Under the pieces are notes generated by a model that ran no database searches, was not told the DNA's origin, and worked only from the letters and a program-made list of their open reading frames with translations. A stretch of 64,000 nucleotides of DNA from Candidatus Latescibacterota bacterium (GTDB taxonomy: Bacteria; Latescibacterota; MWCZ01): the NCBI GenBank assembly GCA_022706085.1, contig JAKJDF010000012.1, forward strand, positions 47,151 to 111,150. The letters run 5' to 3'. The position numbers were made by a program, and so were the translations under genes. Below are positions 43,987 through 52,639 of the stretch, one piece after another. The stretch's first letter is position 1; each line of letters starts with the position of its first letter.

Positions 43987-45372
43987 ATGGCGACAGAAAT
44001 TGGCAAGGAATACGTCGGCGTACAGCGCATAGTTGGCCCTCTGGTCATGATTGAGGGTATCGACGGCGTCGGGTACGATGAGATGGTGGAGATTGTCTCG
44101 GACGACGGCAAGTTGAAACACGGGCGGGTGCTCGAAGTCGGCACCAAGGCCGCTGTCGTACAGGTGTTCGAACATACGACCGGCCTCTCCATCGGAGCGA
44201 CGAAGATGAAGTTCCTCGCCCGGCCGGTCCGAATACCGGTATCCGAGGAGATGCTCGGGCGCACATTCAACGCGTTGGCGGAGCCGATTGACGGCGGTCC
44301 GCCACCGATCCCGAAAGACCTGCGCCCGGTTTCCGGGGCAGCGATCAATCCGACCCTCCGTCATCACCCGAGCGACTTCATTCAAACCGGTATCTCTGCG
44401 ATCGACGCAATGAGCACGCTCGTGCGCGGGCAGAAACTGCCCGTATTCTCCGCGTCGGGACTGGAACACGATCGGGTGATTGCTCAGATCATTCGTCAGG
44501 CGAAAATCATCGGCAAACAGGAGCCTTTTGCCGTTGTGTTTGGCGCAATGGGCCTGAAGCACGACATCGCGGATTTCTACCGCAAGAGCTTTGAGGAGAG
44601 CGGCGCGGGAAACAACGTCGCCACATTCCTGACACTCGCGGACGATCCGTCAATCGAGCGCATCATTACTCCACGGTCCGCGCTGACGCTCGCGGAATAC
44701 CTCGCGTTTGACGTCGGGATGCACGTCCTGGTGGTTCTTACCGACATGACGAATTACTGCGAAGCTCTGCGGGAGGTGGCAACGGCAAAAGGGGAAGTAC
44801 CGAGTCGAAAAGGGTACCCGGCGTACCTGTACAGCGATCTTGCGGCATTGTACGAACGTGCGGGTCAGGTCGAAGGGCGCACGGGCTCGATCACTCAACT
44901 TCCTTTGCTGACAATGCCTAATGAGGATATCACGCACCCGATCCCGGACCTCACGGGGTACATCACAGAGGGTCAGATAGTGCTCTCCAAGGCATTGCAG
45001 GGCGCGGGAATCTATCCCCCGATCAATGTGCTTCCGTCGCTTTCCCGTCTGATGAACGACGGAATCGGAGAAGGTCGCACCCGGGAAGACCACAGGAACG
45101 TGTCGAGTCAGCTTTATGCGGCGTATGCGCGCGTAAAGCGCGTCGAGGTTCTTGCTGCCGTCATCGGCGAGGAAGAACTGTCGGAGATCGACAAGCAGTA
45201 CCTCACGTTCGGACAGCATTTCGAGAAGGAGTTCATTCAACAGGCGCCGGACGAGGATCGCTCCATCGAAGAGACGTTGAACCTCGGGTGGAAGTTGCTC
45301 AAGCACCTTCCTGTTTCGGAACTTACCCGCGTGAAGGAAGAACAGATCGCGAAGTATCTGCCGAAGGACTGA
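43987..45372 (+). CDS. atpB: V-type ATP synthase regulatory subunit B
   Basis: The 461-residue non-catalytic subunit that completes nucleotide pockets with subunit A. It has [39 protein letters not shown] where a P-loop would be, [16 protein letters not shown] and the late [17 protein letters not shown] block typical of V-type B. The degenerate P-loop ([14 protein letters not shown]) agrees with a non-hydrolytic role. Start ATG 43987, ten bases after the stop of subunit A. Confidence 0.96.
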   Translation: MATEIGKEYVGVQRIVGPLVMIEGIDGVGYDEMVEIVSDDGKLKHGRVLEVGTKAAVVQVFEHTTGLSIGATKMKFLARPVRIPVSEEMLGRTFNALAEPIDGGPPPIPKDLRPVSGAAINPTLRHHPSDFIQTGISAIDAMSTLVRGQKLPVFSASGLEHDRVIAQIIRQAKIIGKQEPFAVVFGAMGLKHDIADFYRKSFEESGAGNNVATFLTLADDPSIERIITPRSALTLAEYLAFDVGMHVLVVLTDMTNYCEALREVATAKGEVPSRKGYPAYLYSDLAALYERAGQVEGRTGSITQLPLLTMPNEDITHPIPDLTGYITEGQIVLSKALQGAGIYPPINVLPSLSRLMNDGIGEGRTREDHRNVSSQLYAAYARVKRVEVLAAVIGEEELSEIDKQYLTFGQHFEKEFIQQAPDEDRSIEETLNLGWKLLKHLPVSELTRVKEEQIAKYLPKD

Positions 45373-45444
45373 ACACGATCCTTCTGACTGGTAATGGAAC
45401 AAACCGTTCTGGAGACGTGATCAGCCGCGTGAGGAGCTGTTGAG

Positions 45445-46071
45445 ATGCCCCGTTTGAATATTCCGGCAACAAAGATCAACCTCATCCGAATCAAGGATGA
45501 GTTGAAACTGGCCGTGGACGGCCACGAGCTGCTGGAGCAGAAACGGCAGGTGCTGATCATGGAAGTAAGGAAGCTCATAAATAATCTTAGAGCAGAACGC
45601 AGCGAGATGGAACAGCTCTTGCGCGAAGCGTACGCGAAACTTGCACAGGCAACGTGGGAAAACGGTGCGGAGCAAGTCGCGTTGGCGGGTCTTGCAACTT
45701 CTCAGGCTATTGACATCAGCCTGCGAGAGCGCAGCGTGATGGGAATTATCCTTCCGGTGGTAGACGCAACGGAGGCGGAACTTCGGCCGTCTTACAGCCT
45801 CTCCGGCACAACAAGCTCACTTGACGAGGCCGCCCGCGCGTTTCACGGAGCCCTGCAGCATATCGCGCGACTCGCGGAACTGGAGAATGCAGCTCTGCGG
45901 CTGGCGACTGAACTGATGAAGACCCAGCGACGGGTTAATGCGCTCAAGAATTTCTTTATTCCCCAGTACCATGAAACCGTAAAATTCCTTCAGGAAACCC
46001 TCGAGGAACGCGAACGCGACTCCCTTTTCGCGTTGAAGCGCCTCAAATCGAAAGCCGACCTCCCTGCCTGA
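45445..46071 (+). CDS. atpD: V-type ATP synthase subunit D
   Basis: The 208-residue central-shaft subunit. The protein is two long helices: the N-terminal one opens with the family motif INLIRIKDELKLAVDGHELL-EQKR, and the C-terminal one contains RRVNALKNFFIPQY, the most conserved stretch of V-ATPase subunit D. It completes the nine-gene set H-C-I-K-F-E-A-B-D. A hairpin lies about 50 bases after its stop. Confidence 0.92.
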   Translation: MPRLNIPATKINLIRIKDELKLAVDGHELLEQKRQVLIMEVRKLINNLRAERSEMEQLLREAYAKLAQATWENGAEQVALAGLATSQAIDISLRERSVMGIILPVVDATEAELRPSYSLSGTTSSLDEAARAFHGALQHIARLAELENAALRLATELMKTQRRVNALKNFFIPQYHETVKFLQETLEERERDSLFALKRLKSKADLPA

Positions 46072-46121
46072 GCCCCGCGCAGGAACTTGGCGTTCGGCCC
46101 GCCATTGCCATACATTCAGGC

Positions 46122-46150
46122 TGCGGTTGCAATCCCGATCCGCAACCGCA
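46122..46150. terminator. Inverted repeat after the V-type ATPase operon
   Basis: Nine bases (46122-46130) pair perfectly with 46142-46150 around an 11-base loop, roughly 50 bases past the last ATPase gene and 50 before the next start. No T-run follows, so it may stabilise the mRNA 3' end or need Rho rather than act as a classic terminator. Confidence 0.4.
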
Positions 46151-46199
46151 CGTCCGAACACCGAGCACTACAGTCAATCAGAACAGGAAGCACACACTC

Positions 46200-48212
46200 A
46201 TGGTCAGCCCACTCCCGGTTCTCGAAAACAAACCGCTTTTTGCGCACGGCGATACATCGGTCACCCCGGCACCTGAGCACATCTCCCGCCTCGTTATTTA
46301 CGTCGTCAAACCATCACGTTACGACGACGACGGATATTTGGTTCGCCACTGGCGAGGAGTTCTTCCCAGCAACACTCTCTCCTGCCTTGCGGGGTTGACT
46401 GACGATGTGGTCCGACGGAAAGTGCTGGGAGAACACCTGAACATTCGCACGGTTCTGGTCGACGAATCGGTGGAAAGGATGCCCCGGCGGAAAATCCTGA
46501 CGGACGCTCGTCGAAAGGGAACGCGTACAGTCGTCTGCCTCGCAGGCGTTCAGACAAACCAGTTCGCTCGCGCTACCGACATCGCGCTGGAATATGCATC
46601 CCTGGGTGTACGCGTGATGATCGGTGGATTTCACGTCAGCGGCATGACCGCAATGTTTCCAGAAGGCACCCCGGACATCGCGCGATTAACCGACGCGGGA
46701 GTGACGGTAGTTGCCGGCGAGGTGGAAGACCGCTGGGCAGCCCTTCTGTCGGACGTGGTCAACGATCGCCTTCAGCCATCGTACAACTTCCTTGCAACGC
46801 CCCCGGAGCTCAAACGACAACCGGTTCCGCGCGTCAAACGTTCCTACATGAAGCGCTTCGCCGTTTCGAATCTGGGTACAATAGATACCAGCCGCGGGTG
46901 CCCGTTCGCCTGCACGTTCTGCACCATCATCAACGTCCAGGGGCGGAAAATGCGCTGCAGAGAAGCGAACGACCTTCGTGACACCATTATTGAAAACTAC
47001 AATCAGGGTATAAACTTTTACTTCTTCACTGACGACAATTTTGCCCGGAACAAAAACTGGGAGTCCATTCTCGACCTGATCATCGATCTGAACAACGAAG
47101 GTCGTCACATTACGTTCATGATGCAGGTCGACGTGCGGGCCTACAAAATCCCTGGGTTTGTCGAAAAATCGAAGAAGGCTGGATGCTCTCAGGTGTTTGT
47201 GGGTATGGAAAGTATCAACCCCGACAATCTGAAGGCAGCCGGAAAAACGCAGAATGATGTGAGTGATTATGCTCATATGGTTGAGGTCTGGCACGAAGCG
47301 GGAGTGGCGGTTCACGTCGGCTACATTATTGGCTTCCCGTTCGACACGCCGGAGTCGGTCGCGGATGATGTCCGTCGTTTGGCCGACGAAATGAAGGTGG
47401 ACCAGGCTTCCTTTTTCATGCTCACGCCTCTTCCGGGTTCTGTTGACCACAAACGCATGGTAGAAAACGGGGAAGAGATGGACGCGGATTTCAACCGGTT
47501 CGACTCGTTCCACGCCGCAACAAATCACCCCCGCATGACAAAGGAGCAATGGTTCGAGACATACCGGCGAGCCTGGCGCGATTTTTACAGGTTCGACCGT
47601 ATGCGGGCGATCATGCGAAGGACGCCGCGGCAACATTACTGGAACGTGTTCACCAATTTCATGTGGTACAAAAACTCGTTCCTTTCCGAAGATGCGCATC
47701 CCATGGTAACCGGGTTCATTCGCAGGAAGAAGCGTTGCGAACGGAGGCCGGGGATGCCACGCGAGGAACGCTGGAGTTACTTCCTGCGCCGCATCCGCGA
47801 AATCAAGAACGAGTTTGTGACCCGGTGGAGCCTGTCGCGCGAGCTTCAGGAGCTGTGGCTTCAGACGCGTCGCCGTACGGAAGTGGAAAACCGCGTGGCT
47901 GATGCGCTGCACGAACTGGCGTTGCAGAGAAAGCGAGTTCGGTTCCGGATCGAAGACTGGAAGACAGCATACAGCGCGGCGCAGGCAAAGGTTCCTGCTG
48001 CATGGGAAATTGTGGCGGCGAAGTTGAACGTTCTCTCGCTCCGATGTACCTACACGAGGCAGGATCTTGACAATTTCTGGCGTCAGACCCGGAGGTACTG
48101 GGAGTGCCGGGCATTCCATCGCATTAATTGGCCGCTTGCGACGTGGTACGCTGTCCGGGACGCCGTGCTCAGCCTCCGCTTCGCCCTTCATATGGCACTT
48201 CGTCTGCAATGA
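46200..48212 (+). CDS. B12-type radical SAM protein with basic C-terminal extension
   Basis: A 670-residue radical SAM enzyme. An N-terminal Rossmann-like B12-binding-type domain (about 28-190; VMIGGFHVSG) precedes the SAM core with the cluster motif CPFACTFC (C234, C238, C241), then FTDDNFARN, FVGMES and HVGYIIGFPFDTPES. The usual cobalamin-ligand motif DxHxxG is not seen. From about residue 480 an Arg-rich, helical region of ~190 residues follows that I cannot assign. Substrate is unknown. ATG 46200 has a distant AGGA. Its stop overlaps the comF start in ATGA. Confidence 0.8.
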   Translation: MVSPLPVLENKPLFAHGDTSVTPAPEHISRLVIYVVKPSRYDDDGYLVRHWRGVLPSNTLSCLAGLTDDVVRRKVLGEHLNIRTVLVDESVERMPRRKILTDARRKGTRTVVCLAGVQTNQFARATDIALEYASLGVRVMIGGFHVSGMTAMFPEGTPDIARLTDAGVTVVAGEVEDRWAALLSDVVNDRLQPSYNFLATPPELKRQPVPRVKRSYMKRFAVSNLGTIDTSRGCPFACTFCTIINVQGRKMRCREANDLRDTIIENYNQGINFYFFTDDNFARNKNWESILDLIIDLNNEGRHITFMMQVDVRAYKIPGFVEKSKKAGCSQVFVGMESINPDNLKAAGKTQNDVSDYAHMVEVWHEAGVAVHVGYIIGFPFDTPESVADDVRRLADEMKVDQASFFMLTPLPGSVDHKRMVENGEEMDADFNRFDSFHAATNHPRMTKEQWFETYRRAWRDFYRFDRMRAIMRRTPRQHYWNVFTNFMWYKNSFLSEDAHPMVTGFIRRKKRCERRPGMPREERWSYFLRRIREIKNEFVTRWSLSRELQELWLQTRRRTEVENRVADALHELALQRKRVRFRIEDWKTAYSAAQAKVPAAWEIVAAKLNVLSLRCTYTRQDLDNFWRQTRRYWECRAFHRINWPLATWYAVRDAVLSLRFALHMALRLQ

Positions 48213-48955
48213 GAACGCTCGCGCGGCGCGTGTCAGAAGCGTTCCTTGACGCCGTGTGGCCGCCCGCTTGTCCGCTGTGTCAAAAACCTCTGGAAACCGC
48301 TGAGCGATTGTGCGCGTCCTGCGCGAACCAGCTGGCTCCGTTGCGGGACCGGTGCGACCGGTGCTCCTATCCTGTCCCGTGCCGTTCGTGCGCGAATTTG
48401 CCTGCACCTCTGACCGCGTTGATCGCGGCCGCAGAGTACACGCGAGCACGGGAACTCGTGTTTGCCTACAAGTACGGGCGTAATCGATCCATCGGCCGCT
48501 TTCTCGCAGGCGCGCTGGCAGAAGCGGTCCGACAAAACCCGTACGCGCAGCGCGCCGATGTGGTCGCCGCCGTTCCGCTACACCGGGCGCGTGAACGAGA
48601 GCGCGCGTTCAATCAATCCGATTTGCTCGCGACGGCCGTGGCGGCCGCACTCGGAAAGCCGTTGGCAAGCGCCGCCCTCGTGCGTGCAAGAGCCACTCCC
48701 CGGCAGGCAACGATCCAATCCCGCGCGGAACGCATGGCGAACGTCCGTGGTGCATTTGTCGTGAAGGATCCGGGACCTTTACGAGGGAAAGCAGTTCTTC
48801 TCGTGGACGATGTCATCACTACCGGGGCGACAGTCTGCGCCCTGTCGGAAGCAGTGTTGGCAGCGGGTGCTCTTGCAGTCAGTGCGGCGGCGGTTGCACA
48901 CCCGTTCGCGTCCGGGCCGATAGAGACTTACGATCCGGAGATCTGGACGGTGTGA
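48209..48955 (+). CDS. comF: ComF family phosphoribosyltransferase-like protein
   Basis: A 248-residue protein of the ComF/GntX family needed for DNA uptake in competent bacteria. An N-terminal double zinc finger (CPLCQ, CASC, CDRC, CRSC) is followed by a type I phosphoribosyltransferase domain with FAYKYGRN, RERERAFNQSDLLA and the PRPP loop VLLVDDVITTGATV. It overlaps the radical SAM gene by four bases, so the two are probably translated together, although no shared function is known. Confidence 0.88.
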   Translation: MRTLARRVSEAFLDAVWPPACPLCQKPLETAERLCASCANQLAPLRDRCDRCSYPVPCRSCANLPAPLTALIAAAEYTRARELVFAYKYGRNRSIGRFLAGALAEAVRQNPYAQRADVVAAVPLHRARERERAFNQSDLLATAVAAALGKPLASAALVRARATPRQATIQSRAERMANVRGAFVVKDPGPLRGKAVLLVDDVITTGATVCALSEAVLAAGALAVSAAAVAHPFASGPIETYDPEIWTV

Positions 48956-49006
48956 GAGTCACCTCCGCGTCGGGGATGTTTCTGGCGGCAACAGGCATTC
49001 GAGGGA

Positions 49007-49082
49007 TGGTAGCGCGTACGGGAGTCGAACCCGTGTTTCCGGCGTGAGAGGCCAGCGTCCTGGGCCACTAGACGAACGCGCC
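49007..49082 (-). tRNA. tRNA-Glu (CTC)
   Basis: Read on the minus strand the 76-base sequence folds as a cloverleaf: acceptor GGCGCGT with ACGCGCT, anticodon loop CTCTCAC with anticodon CTC, T-arm ACGGG-TTCGACT-CCCGT. The segment TTCGTCTAGTGGCCCAGGAC is typical of tRNA-Glu. CCA is encoded (49007-49009). It decodes GAG. Confidence 0.95.
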
Positions 49083-49099
49083 AAAACGGAAGAGTAATA

Positions 49100-49128
49100 A
49101 ATCTAACGCCAAACCCGGCGTTTGCCAA
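49100..49128 (-). promoter_or_regulatory. Promoter of tRNA-Glu
   Basis: On the minus strand TTGGCA (49128-49123) and TAGATT (49105-49100) are spaced by 17 bases, placing the start point about 10 bases before the mature tRNA 5' end. Confidence 0.6.
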
Positions 49129-49255
49129 AAGCCGCGGGCCGCCGCGGACGCGAATTCCGAATGAACCAGAACTGGTGGTCTCCGTGTCGCAGAAATACCG
49201 ATCGGTACCGACAGGCGGTTGAGTCTCCGTCAACCACAGGAACTTAACAACGCTA

Positions 49256-50170
49256 ATGAGCGCCTCCGCAGTATCCTTCGCATGTATGGTCGATTCCGAC
49301 GAGGCAGAAAAACAGGCAGCAGCGCTCTCACGCAGCATTCGCGACTTCGGCGGTGCGCTCCGTGCGAGCCAGTTAATCGCAATGAGGCCGAAGACATCGC
49401 GCCCGTCCCGCACATGGAACACTCTCAAAGACGACTTGCAGGTGATTGAGAAAGTGTTCACGATGGAGGAGGAGTTGACGACCCTGCCCTTCGCCGCAAA
49501 GGCGGTCGCGGCGGGGCATGCGGAATCGCTGGCAGCAGAAAACGGTGACCTGCTGGTGTGGATGGACAGTGGCTCACTTGTTCTTAAAGAGCCTGCGGAG
49601 TTGTTGCTGGACGATGACCACGTCCTGGGCTGCTCGCCTGTCGACCACATGCTGATCGGGTCACCGTTCTCGGAGCCGGTGGATACCTTCTGGGAGCACA
49701 TATACCGAGCCTGTGGGGTAAGTCATAGTTCTGTGTTCCCGGTTACAACCGTCGTGGACCGGCGTGAGATCCGCGCCTACTTCAACGCGGGACTCCTTGT
49801 GGTGAAACCGCAGCGGGGAATCCTGCGTGCGTGGGGAGAGAACATCCGAACGATCTGCAACGGCGCGGACATGAAAGGGTTGCTTAACGGGAACCCGCTG
49901 CACCGGGTCTTTCTCCACCAGGCAGCACTTGCGGCCACGATTCTTGCGCGGGTGGATCGTAGCGAGATCCTGTTGTTCCCGCCTCGGATAAACTACCCTC
50001 TGCACATGCACGCGGACCATCCCGCGAATCGAGCGACGAAAACGTTGGACGACGTTGTTACGTGCCGTTACGAAGGGTTTTTCGCGCATGGGGACTGGGC
50101 CAGAACCATCCCGGCGAGCAACGCGTTGCAGGCCTGGATCAGAACACACCTGTATCCGGCCAATTCCTGA
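49256..50170 (+). CDS. glycosyltransferase-like protein (GT-A/GT8-like), orphan
   Basis: A 304-residue protein I cannot place firmly. It opens with a hydrophobic strand (AVSFACMVDS), has LLVWMDSGSLVLKEP (residues ~99-113), where D104-S-G sits like the DxD metal motif of GT-A enzymes, and YFNAGLLVVKP (175-185), which closely resembles the FNxG-hydrophobic segment of GT8 glycosyltransferases. A transferase for a nucleotide sugar is therefore likely, but donor and acceptor are unknown. There are no membrane helices. ATG 49256 has a weak ribosome binding site. It stands alone between tRNA-Glu and an opposing aldo/keto reductase. Confidence 0.6.
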   Translation: MSASAVSFACMVDSDEAEKQAAALSRSIRDFGGALRASQLIAMRPKTSRPSRTWNTLKDDLQVIEKVFTMEEELTTLPFAAKAVAAGHAESLAAENGDLLVWMDSGSLVLKEPAELLLDDDHVLGCSPVDHMLIGSPFSEPVDTFWEHIYRACGVSHSSVFPVTTVVDRREIRAYFNAGLLVVKPQRGILRAWGENIRTICNGADMKGLLNGNPLHRVFLHQAALAATILARVDRSEILLFPPRINYPLHMHADHPANRATKTLDDVVTCRYEGFFAHGDWARTIPASNALQAWIRTHLYPANS

Positions 50171-50215
50171 CGCCATCGGGAGTTACGGGGAGGGCTTACA
50201 GCCGCAAAAATTGCA

Positions 50216-50231
50216 GAGAGCAACTGCTCTC
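50216..50231. terminator. Small hairpin between convergent genes
   Basis: GAGAGC and GCTCTC pair around a 4-base loop, 45 bases past the glycosyltransferase-like stop, followed by GTTTC only. A weak terminator for the plus-strand gene is possible. Confidence 0.3.
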
Positions 50232-50268
50232 GTTTCACATACCGAACGCTTGTGCGAACGGTTCCTTC

Positions 50269-51117
50269 TCACTGGGGGAAAATCGGGACGTACGATTGGG
50301 CCTTTCTCTTCAGGTATGCTCTCTCGTCTTCTGAGAGAGGAGCCGTGTTGTCCGCGAGCTGTATCGCCAAGCGGAGCATTTTGGCATCCCCCGGCGGAAT
50401 GCACGCGGTGATGCCCTCAGACCAGGCGAAACGCAGCCCGAGGCTTGCAACCGGCGGGTCGTCTTCAGGCTGATACCAGCACGCAGGGTACTCGTCTCGA
50501 CGCGAATTCTCCGGCCATTGTTCGCGAGCCATCGCTTTGATCGCCAGAATTCCCATCCCGCGTTCTCTGGCCGCGCGAACGAGGCGAGCACCAAATTCTG
50601 TGTTGGACCAGCAGACCCAGTTCACCGGGAACATCACCGTGTCAAACTGATAGCGCTCCAAGAGCGCAAGCGCAGCTTCTTCGGAGTGCGCGGAAAAACC
50701 AACCAGACGGGCCTTCCCTTCCGTTTTCGCCCGTTGGATAGTTTCGATCGCTCCACCCGGGACAAAAATGGTCTCCACTTCCTGCATACTCGTCACGCCG
50801 TGCAATTGATACACGTCAAAATGGTCCGTATGCAGCCGTCGAAGCGAACGCTCGAGTTCGCGTTGAGCTCCGTCTCGTGTGCGTTCTGTTGTTTTGCATG
50901 CGAGAAAGATGGCTTCGCGTCTGCCCCGCAACGCGGGTCCCAGGCGTTCCTCAGAATCCCCATATGTCGGGGCGGCGTCGAAGTAGGTAACGCCCGAATC
51001 CAACGCAAAGTTGACCAACTTGTCCGCTTCAGCCTGTGTCTTGCCGGCAGCGACTATTCCCCCGAATCCGATAACTGACAGCTTCATTCCAGTTCTGCCA
51101 AGGGTTCTCGTTTCCAT
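50269..51117 (-). CDS. aldo/keto reductase
   Basis: A 282-residue (beta/alpha)8 NADPH-dependent reductase. It opens with the family start LGRTGMKLSVIGFGG, has YFDAAPTYGDSEERLG with the catalytic Asp and Tyr, the lysine in FLACKTTERT and the histidine in YQLHGV, giving a full catalytic tetrad. The substrate is unknown. ATG 51117 follows GGAGG with 9-base spacing; the slightly longer frame upstream is not used. It lies downstream of tRNA-Lys on the same strand, beyond a terminator. Confidence 0.87.
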   Translation of the reverse strand: METRTLGRTGMKLSVIGFGGIVAAGKTQAEADKLVNFALDSGVTYFDAAPTYGDSEERLGPALRGRREAIFLACKTTERTRDGAQRELERSLRRLHTDHFDVYQLHGVTSMQEVETIFVPGGAIETIQRAKTEGKARLVGFSAHSEEAALALLERYQFDTVMFPVNWVCWSNTEFGARLVRAARERGMGILAIKAMAREQWPENSRRDEYPACWYQPEDDPPVASLGLRFAWSEGITACIPPGDAKMLRLAIQLADNTAPLSEDERAYLKRKAQSYVPIFPQ

Positions 51118-51239
51118 TTGAAGCGGCCTCCAGACCACAACTGCAACTACTCATCATTTCTCGAAATGGATCGTCCTCATGGAATATGGTCACGCTGCTC
51201 TACGTGCGCAATCAACCGTCGAGAACGCAGGGACGCGGG

Positions 51240-51282
51240 AAAAACGAAGAACGGCACAGGCGAACTACCACACCCGTGCCGT
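51240..51282 (-). terminator. Rho-independent terminator after tRNA-Lys
   Basis: On the minus strand ACGGCAC (51282-51276) pairs with GTGCCGT (51257-51251) and the RNA continues TCTTCGTTTTT. It starts 8 bases after the mature tRNA-Lys 3' end and isolates the tRNA, and any lysC readthrough, from the aldo/keto reductase gene. Confidence 0.65.
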
Positions 51283-51290
51283 CCAAGAAG

Positions 51291-51362
51291 TACCCCCAGA
51301 AGGACTTGAACCTTCAACCAACGGATTAAGAGTCCGCTGCTCTACCATTGAGCTATGGAGGC
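51291..51362 (-). tRNA. tRNA-Lys (CTT)
   Basis: The minus strand folds as a 72-base cloverleaf: acceptor GCCTCCA with TGGGGGT, anticodon loop CTCTTAA with anticodon CTT, T-arm GAAGG-TTCAAGT-CCTTC, discriminator A. The next bases are CTT, so CCA is not encoded and must be added by a nucleotidyltransferase, unlike the Glu and Ser tRNAs in this window. Confidence 0.93.
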
Positions 51363-51384
51363 AAGAAGCAAACTACAAGACCTA

Positions 51385-51414
51385 AATATCAGTATTCGTC
51401 GCCCTCCCGGTCAA
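51385..51414 (-). promoter_or_regulatory. Promoter of tRNA-Lys inside the end of lysC
   Basis: On the minus strand TTGACC (51414-51409) is followed after 18 bases by GATATT (51390-51385). The -10 box overlaps the lysC stop codon, and the start point would be about 15 bases before the tRNA. This allows the tRNA to be made independently of the amino-acid operon. Confidence 0.5.
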
Positions 51415-52621
51415 GAGCAAACGTCGTGTGCAGCGCTTTCACGGCAGTTTCTGCCTGTGCCTCGCGGACTATGCACGATATCTTGATCTCGGAGGTACTG
51501 ATCATCTCGATATTAATCCCATGGCAGGCAAGCGTGTCAAACATCTTCGCCGCGACACCTGTGTGCGAGCGCATACCTATGCCAACGAGCGAGATTTTTG
51601 CTATCTCCTCGTCCGCCACGATTTCTCTTGCCCCGATATCGCGCTGGATCAACAGACATGAGTCCATCGCCTTTTTCAGATCGGGACGGGTTACGGTGAA
51701 CGAGAGATCGGTGATGCCGTCCTCGGAAACGTTTTGGACGATCATGTCCACGTTGATCCCGGCCTGCGCCATGCGATTGAAAAGCGTTGCGGCGACGCCC
51801 GGACGGTCAGTGACACCTCGGACGGTGATTTTCGCTTCAGTCATGTCGTACGCGATGCCTCGAACAACTACGGCTTCCATAGCGGTATCTGCCTCCCGAA
51901 TAACCGTTCCCGGTGCTTCACTGAATGATGAACGAACGTGGATTACGGTTCCGTGCTTCTTCGCATACTCAATCGACCTTGCCTGCATAACCTGGGCACC
52001 CATGCTGGCAAGTTCGAGCATCTCTTCGTACGAGATGGCGCGGATTTTCCGGGCATCTTTCACGAGTCGTGGGTTCGTGGTATACACCCCGTCCACGTCG
52101 GTGTAGATCTCACAGGCGTCCGCTTTCAATGCGCATGCCAGCGCGACGGCGGAAAGGTCACTTCCTCCCCTGCCAAGAGCGGTCTCGTCGCCATCCTCCG
52201 TCACACCCTGATACCCTGTAACGACGGCGACGGATCCTTCGCGCAAGGCCTCACGGATACGAGTGGCCTCTATGCGGCGGATTTTCGCCCGCAGGGGCGA
52301 CCCCGAGTCTGTCACGATTCCCGCCTGCCAGCCGGTGAAGGCGCGCGCCGGCTGCCCGAGTTCGTTGAGCGCTATCGCCAGCAGGGCTGCAGAAACGCGT
52401 TCCCCTGTGATCATAAGAATGGCCATTTCCCGCTCTGCCGGCTCTCCGGATATTTTGGCGGCCATGCTTTCCAGCTCATCGGTCGCATCGCCCATCGCGG
52501 AAACGACCACCACCACGTCGTTTCCCTCTTTCTTCGTCGCGAGGATCCGGCGCGCAACGCGTGTGATTAATTCCGGCGTTGCTACCGACGTTCCGCCGAA
52601 CTTCATTACGATCAATCCCAT
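51389..52621 (-). CDS. lysC: aspartate kinase
   Basis: Phosphorylates aspartate, the first step towards lysine, threonine and methionine. The kinase domain has VMKFGGTSV at the start, the TGERVSAALLA segment and ALGRGGSDLSAVALA, and two C-terminal ACT domains (about 265-410) that usually bind lysine and/or threonine for feedback control. The 410 residues match monofunctional enzymes. It is last in the hom-thrC-lysC operon, 18 bases after thrC, and tRNA-Lys follows 26 bases on. Confidence 0.95.
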   Translation of the reverse strand: MGLIVMKFGGTSVATPELITRVARRILATKKEGNDVVVVVSAMGDATDELESMAAKISGEPAEREMAILMITGERVSAALLAIALNELGQPARAFTGWQAGIVTDSGSPLRAKIRRIEATRIREALREGSVAVVTGYQGVTEDGDETALGRGGSDLSAVALACALKADACEIYTDVDGVYTTNPRLVKDARKIRAISYEEMLELASMGAQVMQARSIEYAKKHGTVIHVRSSFSEAPGTVIREADTAMEAVVVRGIAYDMTEAKITVRGVTDRPGVAATLFNRMAQAGINVDMIVQNVSEDGITDLSFTVTRPDLKKAMDSCLLIQRDIGAREIVADEEIAKISLVGIGMRSHTGVAAKMFDTLACHGINIEMISTSEIKISCIVREAQAETAVKALHTTFALDREGDEY

Positions 52622-52639
52622 AGCAGCTTTCCGTCTTTG

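Noticed and set aside
46686..48449. Long open frame (587 codons) on the minus strand opposite the radical SAM gene
   Set aside because: It mirrors a strong coding sequence in high-GC DNA, and its translation shows no recognisable motif and odd composition. Similar shadows oppose fabH (9122-10309), pgi (14692-16212), GH127 (21357-22718) and der-queG (plus strand 32923-34680).
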